NCBI GenBank assembly: GCA_963664935.2
Contig: CAXXSE010000006.1
Location: 868,001 to 932,000 of the forward strand
From: G963664935 sp963664935
Lineage (GTDB): Bacteria > Pseudomonadota > Gammaproteobacteria > Methylococcales > G963664935
DNA: 64,000 nucleotides
Direction: 5' to 3'
In this document: positions 8,546 through 17,131 of the stretch, in pieces
How the letters are laid out: the number at the start of each line of letters is the position of its first letter
How positions within the stretch are numbered: the stretch's first letter is position 1
Program-made: the position numbers and the translations under genes
The notes under the pieces: generated by a model
Told to the model about the DNA's origin: nothing
The model's database searches: none
What the model saw: only the letters and a program-made list of their open reading frames with translations

Positions 8546-10182
8546 GCACGAATTCACGGGCTCACGATCCCAATCTCCGAGACATGCTATTGGAAGGTCA
8601 TTTCGGAAAAAGTGAGGATCTTCCACCCGCCGACCCGCTCACCACAACCCAGATGGTACTCGGGATTGAAAAAATCAAGCCTTACGATCGAAACCCGAGG
8701 CGGGAAATAAACCCGAAATACGACGCCATTAAAGCATCAATCCGGGCACAACGCGGGTTGAATAATCCGCTCACGATTACCCGTAGACCCGGTGACGATC
8801 TGTATATGGTCGAATCCGGTGGTAACACCCGGCTGACCATTCTCAAAGAGCTCTGGCAGGAAACCCAGGACGAAGCCTTTCACAAACTGCACTGTCTTTT
8901 CGTGCCATGGGTATCCGAAAGCCACGTATTAACCGCCCATCTGGTGGAAAATGAACTCCGTGGCGATATGATGCTGATCGATAAGGCCTTTGCGTTGATC
9001 TCGCTCCAAGAGGAACTTGAAGAGGAACAGGGCAAGGCATTGTCTCGAAGCGAATTCCAGCGAAAACTCCTAGAAATTGGTTATCACGTTTCCCGACGTC
9101 AGATGATTCGATTGGAGTATGCTGCCGAATTTTTAGATGCGTTGCTACCCAAAGCGCTAAGGGCCGGTTTAGGCCCCTGGCAAATCGATCAGATTCGAAA
9201 CGCCGAAAAAGCCTATCGTGCTTTTTGTAACGCGTTGAGCGAATTCACCACGCCTTTCGAGCCGTTATTTTGCGCTGTGCTGTCTCAGCACGACCACGAA
9301 GACTGGGACTTCAAAGCGGTGCGCCGAGAACTGAACAGACGAATTGCCGATGCCACATCCATCTCTTTAAACCGGATTCGTTTAGAAATCGACGCACTGC
9401 TCCATGAAAAATCCGAAACTGACACCGATGTCGACGATCATCCTGATTCAGATATTGGCGGTCAACTCCCTCCTTCTAATCCAACACCCACGAATTCCGG
9501 GGTTAACTATCCAAAAAACAGTAAACCCATCCCGCATGAATCAGACAACGGGCTGGCGACGTGTACGACCCCATCCCGTGAATCTAATCCGCCCACAACC
9601 GATATCGAATTATCTACCGGGGAGTATCGAAGAACAACCGATCTTTCAGAATCAACAGAATTTCTCGATCCCGCCTTAAATAAAAGTCAGGATCGGCTGC
9701 CGTCTAAAACCGACCTGAAATCATTGCGCAGTCGTTGTTATATCCTGGCATTGCGATTTGCGAAAGGGTTTAGCTTTCAACAATTGATCAAGCCCGCCGC
9801 CAGTGGTCACGGATTTTTTATCGACATCCCACCTCAATCCATCAACAAAGAGGCCCTATGGTGGGCATGGTGGCTTTTGTTTGCGTTATCGGAACAAGCG
9901 GTCACCGAGAAACGACTTCGGTTGGCCCCCAAAGGCATGCAATTGCCCTCCATGATTTTTGCCGACCGGATGAATGACGTCTTTGACCGTGCGGGGACGC
10001 CACCCGAAACATCGCTTATCGGCCACGCTTTTCTACATTCCCCCAAAGTCTCCGAACACAGTTTTCGAGATCTCTTATTGCTGATCGAAAGCTGCCGCGT
10101 GTTACGGATGAATTTTGAGGACAGTGTGCTGTGGAAAAAACAGACAGTCACGAACGAAAACCCGACCGGGAATGATGGATAA
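8542..10182 (+). CDS. parB: ICE ParB-family protein (TIGR03764 type)
   Basis: 546 residues. The N-terminal nuclease/CTPase-like ParB domain (about 35-200) contains IKPYDRNPRREINPKYDAIKASI and ESGGNTRLTIL (the GnhR-like box), followed by an HTH (SRSEFQRKLLEIGYHVSRRQMIR). The middle 130 residues are low-complexity (S, T, P, N) and likely a linker. The C-terminal domain is conserved in the PFGI-1 class. It should bind a centromere-like site; the palindromes near 12.0 and 12.9 kb are candidates. Overlaps parA upstream and the DUF2857 gene downstream. Confidence 0.85.
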   Translation: MSTNSRAHDPNLRDMLLEGHFGKSEDLPPADPLTTTQMVLGIEKIKPYDRNPRREINPKYDAIKASIRAQRGLNNPLTITRRPGDDLYMVESGGNTRLTILKELWQETQDEAFHKLHCLFVPWVSESHVLTAHLVENELRGDMMLIDKAFALISLQEELEEEQGKALSRSEFQRKLLEIGYHVSRRQMIRLEYAAEFLDALLPKALRAGLGPWQIDQIRNAEKAYRAFCNALSEFTTPFEPLFCAVLSQHDHEDWDFKAVRRELNRRIADATSISLNRIRLEIDALLHEKSETDTDVDDHPDSDIGGQLPPSNPTPTNSGVNYPKNSKPIPHESDNGLATCTTPSRESNPPTTDIELSTGEYRRTTDLSESTEFLDPALNKSQDRLPSKTDLKSLRSRCYILALRFAKGFSFQQLIKPAASGHGFFIDIPPQSINKEALWWAWWLLFALSEQAVTEKRLRLAPKGMQLPSMIFADRMNDVFDRAGTPPETSLIGHAFLHSPKVSEHSFRDLLLLIESCRVLRMNFEDSVLWKKQTVTNENPTGNDG

Positions 10183-10756
10183 TCATCACGCCGAACATTC
10201 ACTGCAAACCTTGCTCTATATCGCCAGGCTTTCCGCTTTTGAAGACTATGGTTCAGCTATCAAGCTTGGCCTAAGACCCGATCAGATCGATGCGATTCGC
10301 GCACTTTCCGTTCAGGATTTGCACGAACTCGCTTTGAGTATACAAGTACACGCCATCACCATCCAGATCTCCCCCGAGTCAGTCGACACCGCTTTACGTA
10401 TCCTGAAATCCCGTGATGACGAACGCGAACTGATTCTGGCGATGATCCGGGCCGGTGCTCAGTTCCGGATGATGAACGCTTTATTCGGGTTCAGTAATCT
10501 GTGTTTTTCCAATTACCGAAAGTTGCTGGATCTATCCAACGAAGGCATTGGCCGGCCGGAAATTCTTAACGACACTGACCAAAAAGCGATATGGTCTGCC
10601 TGGCTTAAACACGAGCATCTCGGTGAAAAAGAGCGCTATCTCGCAGTTCATCAAGAAACCCATGTGCCGCTGCGCAATATTTGGTTACTGATCCAGGATT
10701 GGGAGACGACGGGACTTACCCCCATTTTGGACGAGCCATCAACCAGAACAACGTGA
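10172..10756 (+). CDS. DUF2857-family ICE protein
   Basis: About 194 residues starting at tandem ATGs at 10172/10175, overlapping the end of parB. The sequence (LGLRPDQIDAIRALSVQDLHEL, FRMMNALFGFSNLCFSNYRKLL) fits DUF2857, a helical protein that follows parB in SPI-7/PFGI-1 class elements. Biochemical role unknown; position implies a part in replication or maintenance of the excised form. Confidence 0.75.
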   Translation: MMDNHHAEHSLQTLLYIARLSAFEDYGSAIKLGLRPDQIDAIRALSVQDLHELALSIQVHAITIQISPESVDTALRILKSRDDERELILAMIRAGAQFRMMNALFGFSNLCFSNYRKLLDLSNEGIGRPEILNDTDQKAIWSAWLKHEHLGEKERYLAVHQETHVPLRNIWLLIQDWETTGLTPILDEPSTRTT

Positions 10757-10760
10757 GACT

Positions 10761-11978
10761 ATGGACGGCCCATCGACCGATCGCCCGGTTACCGAAGCCA
10801 CTCACTCTTTAGCGGCGCACATTAAGCAATCGGTCAAACAATTACGCGAATATCAACCGGAGGGAAAAGGATCCAAAGATGATTCGATCCTGTTTATCGG
10901 AAGCTGGCAGGATGCGATTCCCCGAGCCATTTGGACTGATCCTACTTTAGAGGCGATTGATGTTCGCATCTGGGGTTTTATCCGAACCTGTGCGGCCTCA
11001 AACAGTGCGACGACCTTTCCGAGCTATAACCTCATCGCTACGCAGCTTAATGTTGCCAGAGCCACTGTTTCCCGTGCCATTCAAATCCTCAGGGCCTGTC
11101 GCTGGCTGACTTTGTGTTCTTGCATTCGCGACCCGCGCGGACAATTCCGGGGCAATGTTTACGCGCTCCACGATGAACCGATCACCCTGCATGATGGATT
11201 GTACCTCGATCCCCATTATCTCCGATTTATTCAAGAACTCGAGAGTCACCATCATCAGCGAGTCAGTCGTATAGCCAAAGCAGTATTGACCACGCTAAGA
11301 GAACAAATAGAAAACAATGAGGATATGCTTAAAGAAATAGGCAAAGTTTCCCGTTTTAATGCGATCGCCCACGGTCAACCTTTTGTCATATCGAATCACC
11401 AAGTTCAATATTTGAACTCGGATAAAACGCTTAAATCCGACCCAGTTCAAAATTTGAACTCCGCAAACCAAAACAATAATAATCAATCACTTAACGTCCA
11501 AGTTCAAAAATTGAACTCGGCAACATGTAGTAGTAGTTTTATTAAAAAATCTACTACTACATCTTCCAATACTTCCCCGCGCGCGTTCGATGCGTTGGCT
11601 TTTCCCAAAACCCTAAACCACGATGAACGCGAACTCGCCTTCCTGTACCTCCAAACACTCCCCCAAAGCGATCAGCAGGCTCTACTGGATGAATTGGCCG
11701 CCCAAATCCAATCGAAGAAAAACACGACAAATCCGATCCGTAATCCCATTGGTTATCTGAGCTGGATGTGCGGACAGCTGGAAACCGGAAAACGCCCATT
11801 GACGAGTCTGGGCCTTAACAACAAGCAACACCGCGAACGAGAACATTGCCAGGAACTGCAGCTGGATCAGGTCAAAAAACAAATGACCGAGCAAGCGAGA
11901 ACAACCTCAACGAATACGCCATTAGGGCACCGCTTGGACCAACTCGCTGATCGGATTGCCCGGAAGAAAGACACATGA
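10761..11978 (+). CDS. STY4528-family ICE replication protein
   Basis: 405 residues. An N-terminal winged-helix region (FPSYNLIATQLNVARATVSRAIQILRACRW, about residues 85-115) resembles replication initiators that bind DNA. A central Asn/Ser-rich stretch contains three repeats of V-Q-x-L-N-S, encoded by three 17-bp palindromes that look like iterons. The C-terminal third (GYLSWMCGQLETGKRPL) is conserved in the family. It follows DUF2857 by 4 bp as in other PFGI-1-class ICEs. Frame intact. Confidence 0.8.
   Translation: MDGPSTDRPVTEATHSLAAHIKQSVKQLREYQPEGKGSKDDSILFIGSWQDAIPRAIWTDPTLEAIDVRIWGFIRTCAASNSATTFPSYNLIATQLNVARATVSRAIQILRACRWLTLCSCIRDPRGQFRGNVYALHDEPITLHDGLYLDPHYLRFIQELESHHHQRVSRIAKAVLTTLREQIENNEDMLKEIGKVSRFNAIAHGQPFVISNHQVQYLNSDKTLKSDPVQNLNSANQNNNNQSLNVQVQKLNSATCSSSFIKKSTTTSSNTSPRAFDALAFPKTLNHDERELAFLYLQTLPQSDQQALLDELAAQIQSKKNTTNPIRNPIGYLSWMCGQLETGKRPLTSLGLNNKQHREREHCQELQLDQVKKQMTEQARTTSTNTPLGHRLDQLADRIARKKDT
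11402..11517. repeat. Three iteron-like palindromes inside the replication gene
   Basis: AGTTCAA-N3-TTGAACT occurs three times: 11402-11418, 11444-11460 and 11501-11517. The arms are identical and only the three central bases vary (TAT, AAT, AAA). Spacings are 42 and 57 bp, and each unit also encodes VQxLNS in frame. The surrounding DNA is AT-rich. This layout suits an origin or operator bound by the protein it lies in. Confidence 0.65.
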
Positions 11979-11991
11979 ACAAACCCATCAA

Positions 11992-12044
11992 GGTGTGCAG
12001 CCTGCACACCCCGATCATCATAGGTCACCTGTGCAGGCTGCACA
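11992..12044. promoter_or_regulatory. Paired palindromic sites, candidate parS or operator
   Basis: GGTGTGCAGCCTGCACACC at 11992-12010 and TGTGCAGGCTGCACA at 12030-12044 share the 7-bp arms TGTGCAG/CTGCACA around one central base and are 20 bp apart. They lie in the 100-bp gap between the STY4528-type gene and the PFL_4669-type gene. A third copy follows that gene. Such a repeated perfect palindrome next to a parAB module may be the ParB binding site; an operator for an ICE regulator is the alternative. Confidence 0.55.
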
Positions 12045-12080
12045 CTTTAAAACAATACCTAATTTCCAGAGAGAGTGACC

Positions 12081-12857
12081 ATGAATACCCTTGAAACCAC
12101 ATCCACACAGGAAAATAGCAATCTCGATCACAAGAAACTATTCGAATCTCCCGGCAAGCTCCGAAGTGAGGCCAAAATCGTGATTCAAACCCGACAGGCC
12201 CAAAAGCTGGTGAAGGGCCGCGAGCGGCGTGAAGGTGTTCAGCCTATTATCGGCATGCTTTCCTTTGGTCGCCGCATGAAACAACTTTGGCTCTCCGCGC
12301 AACACGACGACCCCTATGCGGACTGGTATCTACTCCAGATCTAAGAATCGATCAATACGGCGCACAAGAACATGCAAGAAAAAATGCAATGGCTCAACGG
12401 AATACTGGAGGGTATGGACGGCATCGAAATCGATGTGGCCTGCTCGCTGACGCCCATAGAAGTGCCGTTGCAATTTTCAAATCCCTACGGGTACATGGCC
12501 GCCTATTTAATTGCGGATTATGATGCATTAACCCGAACCGTTCTGACTGCCAGACACTTTGGCTTGATGGATCGCAACAGCAGTGAAGAAATCCTTAAGA
12601 AAACCGGCCGAGCGATCCGGCGAAGTTTCAACGATGTGGGATTGTGGAAATATACCGGCGTTGTTCGGAAAGATTTTGACCCCATCAATCAAAATGCTGA
12701 GCGGGCCAAAGAGTTGATGGGCGAAATTCCGGACGAGATCGTATCCGGTGCGTTACGTGCCAAGATCGCCCCTGCGATTCGACAAACCGACCTCATCACT
12801 CGCGCTACTAGACAACAGGAAACTGGGATCTCCTTGTTGCCAGGTCAAAACGAGTGA
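12081..12857 (+). pseudogene. PFL_4669/TIGR03761-family ICE protein with an in-frame TAA
   Basis: ATG at 12081 (a GTG at 12075 is in frame). The first 88 codons end DWYLLQI then TAA (12342-12344). The same frame continues ESINTAHKNMQ and on through EVPLQFSNPYGYMAAYLIADYDALTRTVLTARH to 12857. Together they make the normal TIGR03761 protein of about 260 residues, where a Glu/Gln-type residue usually stands at the stop. No frameshift is present. Interpretation: one nonsense substitution in an otherwise intact gene. The function of the family is unknown beyond its place in the ICE replication module. Confidence 0.8.
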
Positions 12858-12864
12858 TGACAGC

Positions 12865-12879
12865 TGTGCAGGCTGCACA
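12865..12879. promoter_or_regulatory. Third copy of the TGTGCAG palindrome
   Basis: TGTGCAGGCTGCACA, identical to the copy at 12030-12044. It lies just after the stop of the PFL_4669-type gene, so the palindromes bracket that gene. Confidence 0.55.
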
Positions 12880-13093
12880 GGTATCGGATGATGCCCCAGT
12901 ATCTTCAGTACAAAATCCGAAATGAGAAATGATATAGCCAAACTCCGTACAAAACCGGTGCTTCTTCGATCTGAGCCAAGTAGATATAGCGACTTAAAAG
13001 GGTTTTACCCTTTAAGGGTAAGGGCGACTCCCTTCGCATCAAACGGATCCGCTTGCCAAAATACCCTTATGGAATTGGTCTCTGTTTGCCGTC

Positions 13094-13600
13094 TTGAAAG
13101 CACTCTTGAAAATTGGCGAAATCAAAATCCCATCGATACGCCTACGGTCAGATATGTCGCAGATTCTAAAAATCCCTGAAACAATCCTGCCCTATCGCGG
13201 TAAAACACAGGTCTGGCGCAGAATTCATGAGCTGGAACAGCAGACCAAAACAATTGTTTCTCTGATGTACACGCTGACTGACGAATTTAAGCAAACGTTT
13301 GAACCGCCGTGGCCAATCCATCTGAGTAGCCAACAGGTGAAATCTGGAACCGTCTATTGTCGCTGGCGAAATTCAGGTTCTGCCGGACAACAACCGTATT
13401 TGCATTTTTGCCGCAAAAGCGGTCAGGCATTTTTGTCCAAACAACCGGCCAACATCCGCAAAACATTTCTGCGTTTTAATCAGGACGCACTCGACATGAT
13501 GCTCGCCCATTCGCTACGCATGAACGAAATCCGACGCCTGAAAAAATACATCGAGCATCTTGAAGCACTCAATCATGGAAAACCCTTTTGCACCAAATAA
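13094..13600 (+). CDS. DUF3158-family ICE protein
   Basis: 168 residues from the ATG at 13094; an in-frame ATG at 13154 (MSQILKIPETIL) is an equally good start. The middle contains YCRWRNSGSAGQQPYLHFCRKSG, the strand-turn-strand typical of DUF3158, then a long helix with basic residues. In PFGI-1-class ICEs the gene lies between the PFL_4669-type gene and ssb, as here. Function unknown. Confidence 0.7.
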   Translation: MKALLKIGEIKIPSIRLRSDMSQILKIPETILPYRGKTQVWRRIHELEQQTKTIVSLMYTLTDEFKQTFEPPWPIHLSSQQVKSGTVYCRWRNSGSAGQQPYLHFCRKSGQAFLSKQPANIRKTFLRFNQDALDMMLAHSLRMNEIRRLKKYIEHLEALNHGKPFCTK

Positions 13601-13613
13601 TGGGTTTTTCCTT
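13577..13613 (+). terminator. Possible hairpin at the end of the DUF3158 gene
   Basis: GGAAAACCC (13577-13585) can pair with GGGTTTTTCC (13602-13611) with one bulge. The T-rich arm stands in for a U-run. It overlaps the stop codon, so it is weak evidence for termination. Confidence 0.35.
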
Positions 13614-13675
13614 GCCGCTTGATCGACCAATGCGTTACAACTATTCGCCATTGATAATTGATGGGACTAATCACT

Positions 13676-14089
13676 ATGAGCAATCATTTTTCAGGTGCCG
13701 GCAATGTCGGAACCGCACCCACGCTACGCACGGTTCAGGTTAACGGAGAAGATCGATCGGTCGCCGATATGCGCATTTATTTTGATCGAAGTATACCACG
13801 GGAAGATGGGTCATATAGCGATGAAGGTGGGTTCTGGCTCAGCGTGACCATCTGGGGCTCACGGGCCGAAACAGCCGCGAAGATCGTGCATAAAGGTGCC
13901 CGCGTTCAGGTCGCCGGTAGCCTGCGTGAAGACACCTGGGAAGACGACGAAGCGCAGCAACATTCCGCCATGCAACTAACAGCCACTCGCATTAGCATTG
14001 ACCCGATTTGCATTGAATCCATCGAATATCGCCAGAAATCCGAAGAGGATTCCGAACAAAATGAGTCATTCGATGGGTCAACAATGTGA
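13676..14089 (+). CDS. ssb: Single-stranded DNA-binding protein of the ICE
   Basis: About 137 residues starting MSNHFSGAGNVGTAPTLRTV (13676); upstream in-frame starts are less likely. The OB-fold strands are visible: NVGTAPTLRTVQVNGEDRSVADMRIYFD, FWLSVTIWGSRAETAAKIVHKGARVQVAGSL. The C-terminus lacks the acidic DDDIPF tip of housekeeping SSB and ends EQNESFDGSTM, as in ICE versions. It would coat single strands during ICE replication or transfer. Confidence 0.85.
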   Translation: MSNHFSGAGNVGTAPTLRTVQVNGEDRSVADMRIYFDRSIPREDGSYSDEGGFWLSVTIWGSRAETAAKIVHKGARVQVAGSLREDTWEDDEAQQHSAMQLTATRISIDPICIESIEYRQKSEEDSEQNESFDGSTM

Positions 14090-14260
14090 CCGGATGACGC
14101 TTTTTCTATGATTGAACCAAAAATTGGATAAGCATTGTTTAATGATCCAGTGTAAGAAATAATTATTATTAACAGTTACCTCCAGCAACCTTAACCAGGT
14201 TGCACCTTTAAAACCCACCGGCGCCGCCTGATATTCCCGGTGGTCGATCATCGATCGCTT

Positions 14261-14353
14261 CAGGCACTTTTTCACCCACATCCCGGGGATCACTTTTCCC
14301 GGTTAGGGCATGTGTTTCTCCGGTATTTTTTTCAACCTCAAAGGAGAAACACC
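14261..14353 (+). promoter_or_regulatory. RBS-hiding leader, copy 1
   Basis: The leader of the DUF3577 gene. TGTTTCTCC (near 14311-14319) is complementary to the ribosome-binding segment GGAGAAACA immediately before the ATG (14354). A GC hairpin (CCGGG...CCCGG, near 14284-14304) and a T-run precede it. Two further genes have the same arrangement (copies at 15364 and 16013). Confidence 0.6.
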
Positions 14354-14782
14354 ATGTCAACATCAAATAACGAAAAACGCTATTTTGATCTTCATACTAC
14401 GGGTCTTGGCTATGTGAGCCGGGTTCGAGAAGTCAAAGTCAATCGCGGCCAGAATTTTGTCGCTGTTGATATCTCAGCATTACACGGTTTAAGTGATAAT
14501 GTGACCTATACCCGTTTCGATTGCAGAGTTTGTGGATTTGAAGCGGAGAAAATCATTCGTCAGTTGATGCCGGATATCCAAACGGATCATCGTGTGCTGA
14601 TCGGATTTAAGATCGGGGATATCTACCCGGAAACATTTACCTACACAAGCGGTGACAAACAAGGCCAAACCGGCGTCAGCCTGAAAGGCCGTTTGCTCAG
14701 AATCGCCTGGGCCAAAGTGGATGGCCAAACAGTTTATACCGCGCCAAAGCCACAAGATGCCATAGCGCGGGAAGCCGCTTAG
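14354..14782 (+). CDS. DUF3577 / STY4534-family ICE protein
   Basis: 142 residues from ATG 14354, chosen because of the strong GGAGAAACACC ribosome-binding segment. Sequence MSTSNNEKRYFDLHTTGLGYVSRVREV and KVNRGQNFVAVDISALHG are the DUF3577 signature; DCRVCGFEAEKIIRQL follows. The gene comes right after ssb in PFGI-1-class ICEs and is thought to act in ICE replication. Frame intact. Confidence 0.85.
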   Translation: MSTSNNEKRYFDLHTTGLGYVSRVREVKVNRGQNFVAVDISALHGLSDNVTYTRFDCRVCGFEAEKIIRQLMPDIQTDHRVLIGFKIGDIYPETFTYTSGDKQGQTGVSLKGRLLRIAWAKVDGQTVYTAPKPQDAIAREAA

Positions 14783-15363
14783 GTTTTTTAATGTCGAAGT
14801 GAATCGAATTATTTGACTATCAGAAATTAACTCCACGTAATGGGCCAATGCTCATTACGTGGAAAACCCATCATGGGGCGTTTTCCCAATGCGTCTTGCT
14901 GAAGAGGCATTGGGAAGACTCCCTGTTGGGTCTTCATACTTGATCACACCGGCTGCCGCCGCCGGGAAATGACGGATCCCTTTGTACGGAAACGACCGTG
15001 CACTTGTCAATCATGGCTGCAACACTCAAAAGCCGGCCAAACGCTAGGTGGCTCGAGTTTAACCCAAAGAACACGAGACATCAGCGGATAGGAGTGGTAG
15101 ATCGAGGCAACTCGATCCTGAATTTCGTCGCTTATTCGGATCGTTTAACTGCAATTATTCCAATAGCGACAACTTTAACGCCGATTGAACTCACGAAAAT
15201 TCTCATTAACCCGAGAGTGTTGGTGCTTTTCTACAGCGCTTTTACCACAAAGCGCTGCCGAAATGGACTAACCGAATTTTCCGTGACGACTACGGACTTA
15301 GTCGTACCTTTTAATATCGCCGGCGATGCCTGCCTGTCCCGGCGTTCGACCACGGGGTCGATG
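14783..15363 (+). other. Hairpin-rich intergenic region after the DUF3577 gene
   Basis: No convincing gene. Three hairpins follow each other: CCACGTAATG/CATTACGTGG (14833-14862, 10-bp perfect stem), TTCCCAATGC/GCATTGGGAA (14883-14916, 10-bp perfect stem), and GAAGAC-CCC/GGG-GTCTTC (14914-14935). A longer open frame at 14998-15456 has no ribosome-binding site and runs through the next leader, so it was not accepted. The final part (15335-15375) contains GCCTGC/GCAGGC followed by eight Ts, a good intrinsic terminator. Confidence 0.55.
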
Positions 15364-15445
15364 CAGGCTTTTTTTTACCCATCGGGGGAACACTTTCCCA
15401 ATGGGCCGGGTGTTTCTCCATTTTTTAATGATCAGGAGAAATACC
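15364..15445 (+). promoter_or_regulatory. RBS-hiding leader, copy 2
   Basis: The leader starts at the T8 tail of a terminator. It then has CCCATCGGGGGAA-CAC-TTTCCCAATGGG (hairpin), the anti-RBS segment GGTGTTTCTCC and the RBS segment GGAGAAATACC directly before ATG 15446. Pairing is complete with one G-U pair. Same order as copies 1 and 3. Confidence 0.65.
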
Positions 15446-15989
15446 ATGCTTTATAAAAAAGAGTCTATCGGTACCTTTGTACCAGCCGAAAAACAGGAAG
15501 TGATTGCCGAAGCAAAGCGCATCTATTCCTATTCACTGCGACGCGGTCGAAAAATCGAGAACCCAAGTCTGGCTGGCGACGCCATGCAGGCAAGACTGGT
15601 CAACAAGCAACATGAAGTGTTTGCCTGTCTGTTTCTGGATTCGCAACATCGCATATTGGGATTTGATGAATTATTCCGCGGTACGATCGATGGCGCCAGC
15701 ATCCATCCACGCGAAGTCGTTAAAGAAGCGCTGACCTGCAAATGCAGCGGCAGTCGTCTTTGCCCACAATCACCCGTCAGGCAATCCTGAACCGAGCCAG
15801 GCGGATATTCAGATTACAAAGAAGCTCAAATCAGCTTTGGCGTTAATCGATATAACCGTATTGGATCATTTCGTCATCGGCGATGAAGTCACTTCATTAT
15901 CGGAACGAGGGCTTAATCTGATATCCAAGGCAAATATAGTTACATTGAAATTGAGCGTTGAGTACGAAAAATCAGTGCTCGATTATTAA
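15446..15989 (+). pseudogene. radC: RadC/JAB-domain protein with frameshift
   Basis: ICE-type short RadC. The first part starts MLYKKESIGTFVPAEKQ and reads to FACLFLDSQHRILGFDELFRGTIDGASIHPREVVKEAL. After a one-base shift near 15740 the frame continues NAAAVVFAHNHPSGNPEPSQAD and LDHFVIGDEVTSLSERGL to the TAA at 15987-15989. The H-N-H-P-S-G metal motif is therefore out of frame with the start. RadC-like JAMM proteins are common in ICE accessory modules; their activity is unknown. The shift sits in TGCAAATGC, not a long homopolymer. Confidence 0.85.
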
Positions 15990-16000
15990 CATAAGCGGGC

Positions 16001-16096
16001 CGCTTGCCGTTGCAAGCACTTTTTACCCATCGGGGAAACATTTCCCCGATGGGTTGGTGTTTATCCGATTTTTTCAACTTAGAGAGGAGAAACACC
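16001..16096 (+). promoter_or_regulatory. Terminator plus RBS-hiding leader, copy 3
   Basis: GCTTGC/GCAAGC followed by CACTTTTT forms a terminator-like hairpin (16002-16025). CCCATCGGGGAA-ACA-TTTCCCCGATGGG follows with a 12-bp perfect stem. Then GGTGTTTATCC pairs (one mismatch) with GGAGAAACACC just before ATG 16097. This is the cleanest of the three copies and controls ardC. Confidence 0.65.
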
Positions 16097-16979
16097 ATGA
16101 ATATTTATCAACGATTAACCAATCAGATTACCAAGGTCATGGAAACCAGCGATGGACAGGTTAGGATGCCCTGGCACCATGAAGGTGGGTTGCGGCCATT
16201 TAACGTACGTTCGGGTAAATTGTATCGCGGCATCAATATTATCGCCCTGTGGAACCGAGCCCAAGTCATGGGTTTTAGTTCAAATATATGGGGCACCTAC
16301 AATCAGTGGCAAGAGAGGGACGCCCAGGTCAGGAAAGGCGAAGAGGCGCAACCGATCGTGTTTTACAAAACGATGGAATCTATCGAAACAAATTCTGATA
16401 CAGGGGACGAAGAAATTCGGACCTGGCGCTTGGCCAAAATGGCGTTCGTTTTCAACCGTGATCAAGTTGATGGAAATGATAATAGTGAGGAATCAATCGA
16501 ACCGGCACTTAATTTGAATGAGAGTGCCGAACACTTTATCGCCAACACTGGGGCAACAATCGAAATCGGAGGAACAAGAGCCTTCTACCGTCCCAGCACC
16601 GATACAGTATGCATGCCGGCTAAAACTGTTTACCGGTACCAAAGCCACGGATGCCAAAGCTGCCTGGTATGCGGTTTTACTGCATGAATTGACGCATTGG
16701 TCGGGCAACATTAGACGTTGCAACCGGAATCTTGCTTCTCGCTTTGGAAGCGAAGCCTACGTCATGGAAGAGTTGGTCGCGGAGCTTGGGGCCGCGTTTT
16801 TGTGTTCTGATCTGGGTATCAGTCACGAACCGAGACCCGATCATGCACACTATCTGAAAAACTGGATCAGCGTCTTGAAATTTGACGAAAAAGCAATCTT
16901 CAAAGCAGCGAGCCTGGCTACCCAGGCTGCCGACTTTCTTCATAAGTTACAACTCAAAAAGCGAGTTGAAGCGGCATAA
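16097..16979 (+). pseudogene. ardC: ArdC-type antirestriction protein with frameshift
   Basis: ArdC proteins bind single-stranded DNA and protect incoming plasmids from restriction. The N-terminal domain (MNIYQRLTNQITKVME... WHHEGGLRPFNVRSGKLYRGINIIALW ... GTYNQWQE) is intact from 16097. Near 16620-16632 the frame must shift by one to reach the metallopeptidase-like domain AWYAVLLHELTHWSG (HExxH-like HELTH) and EELVAELGAAFLCSDLGI, ending at 16979. Length and order match ArdC with DUF1738/ArcN plus the zincin-like C-terminal domain. One frameshift inactivates it, unless it is a read error. Confidence 0.85.
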
Positions 16980-17009
16980 ACATAAGCTTATTTAATCCAA
17001 CCAGGAAAA

Positions 17010-17036
17010 GCCATCCCGAGCTGGGATGGCATTTTC
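17010..17036 (+). terminator. Intrinsic terminator after ardC
   Basis: GCCATCCC-GAGCT-GGGATGGC (17010-17030) is an 8-bp perfect stem followed by ATTTTCTC. It ends the ICE replication module and may also serve the convergent gene on the other strand. Confidence 0.7.
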
Positions 17037-17131
17037 TCTTGCTTCTTTCTAAAAGTCGAATATCAACTGTTTAATGTACCAATCGATACTGATCCCGTCG
17101 ATTTGTCGAAACTGTCATGCGCTATGTCTTT

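Noticed and set aside
12922..13179. 85-codon frame overlapping the DUF3158 gene
   Set aside because: Overlaps a family member in another frame and has no recognisable features.
14832..14935. CRISPR-like repeat array
   Set aside because: The hairpins differ in sequence and there is no regular repeat-spacer pattern; no cas gene in the window.
14998..15456. 152-codon open frame on plus strand
   Set aside because: Runs through the terminator and leader of radC and into its start; no RBS or family features.
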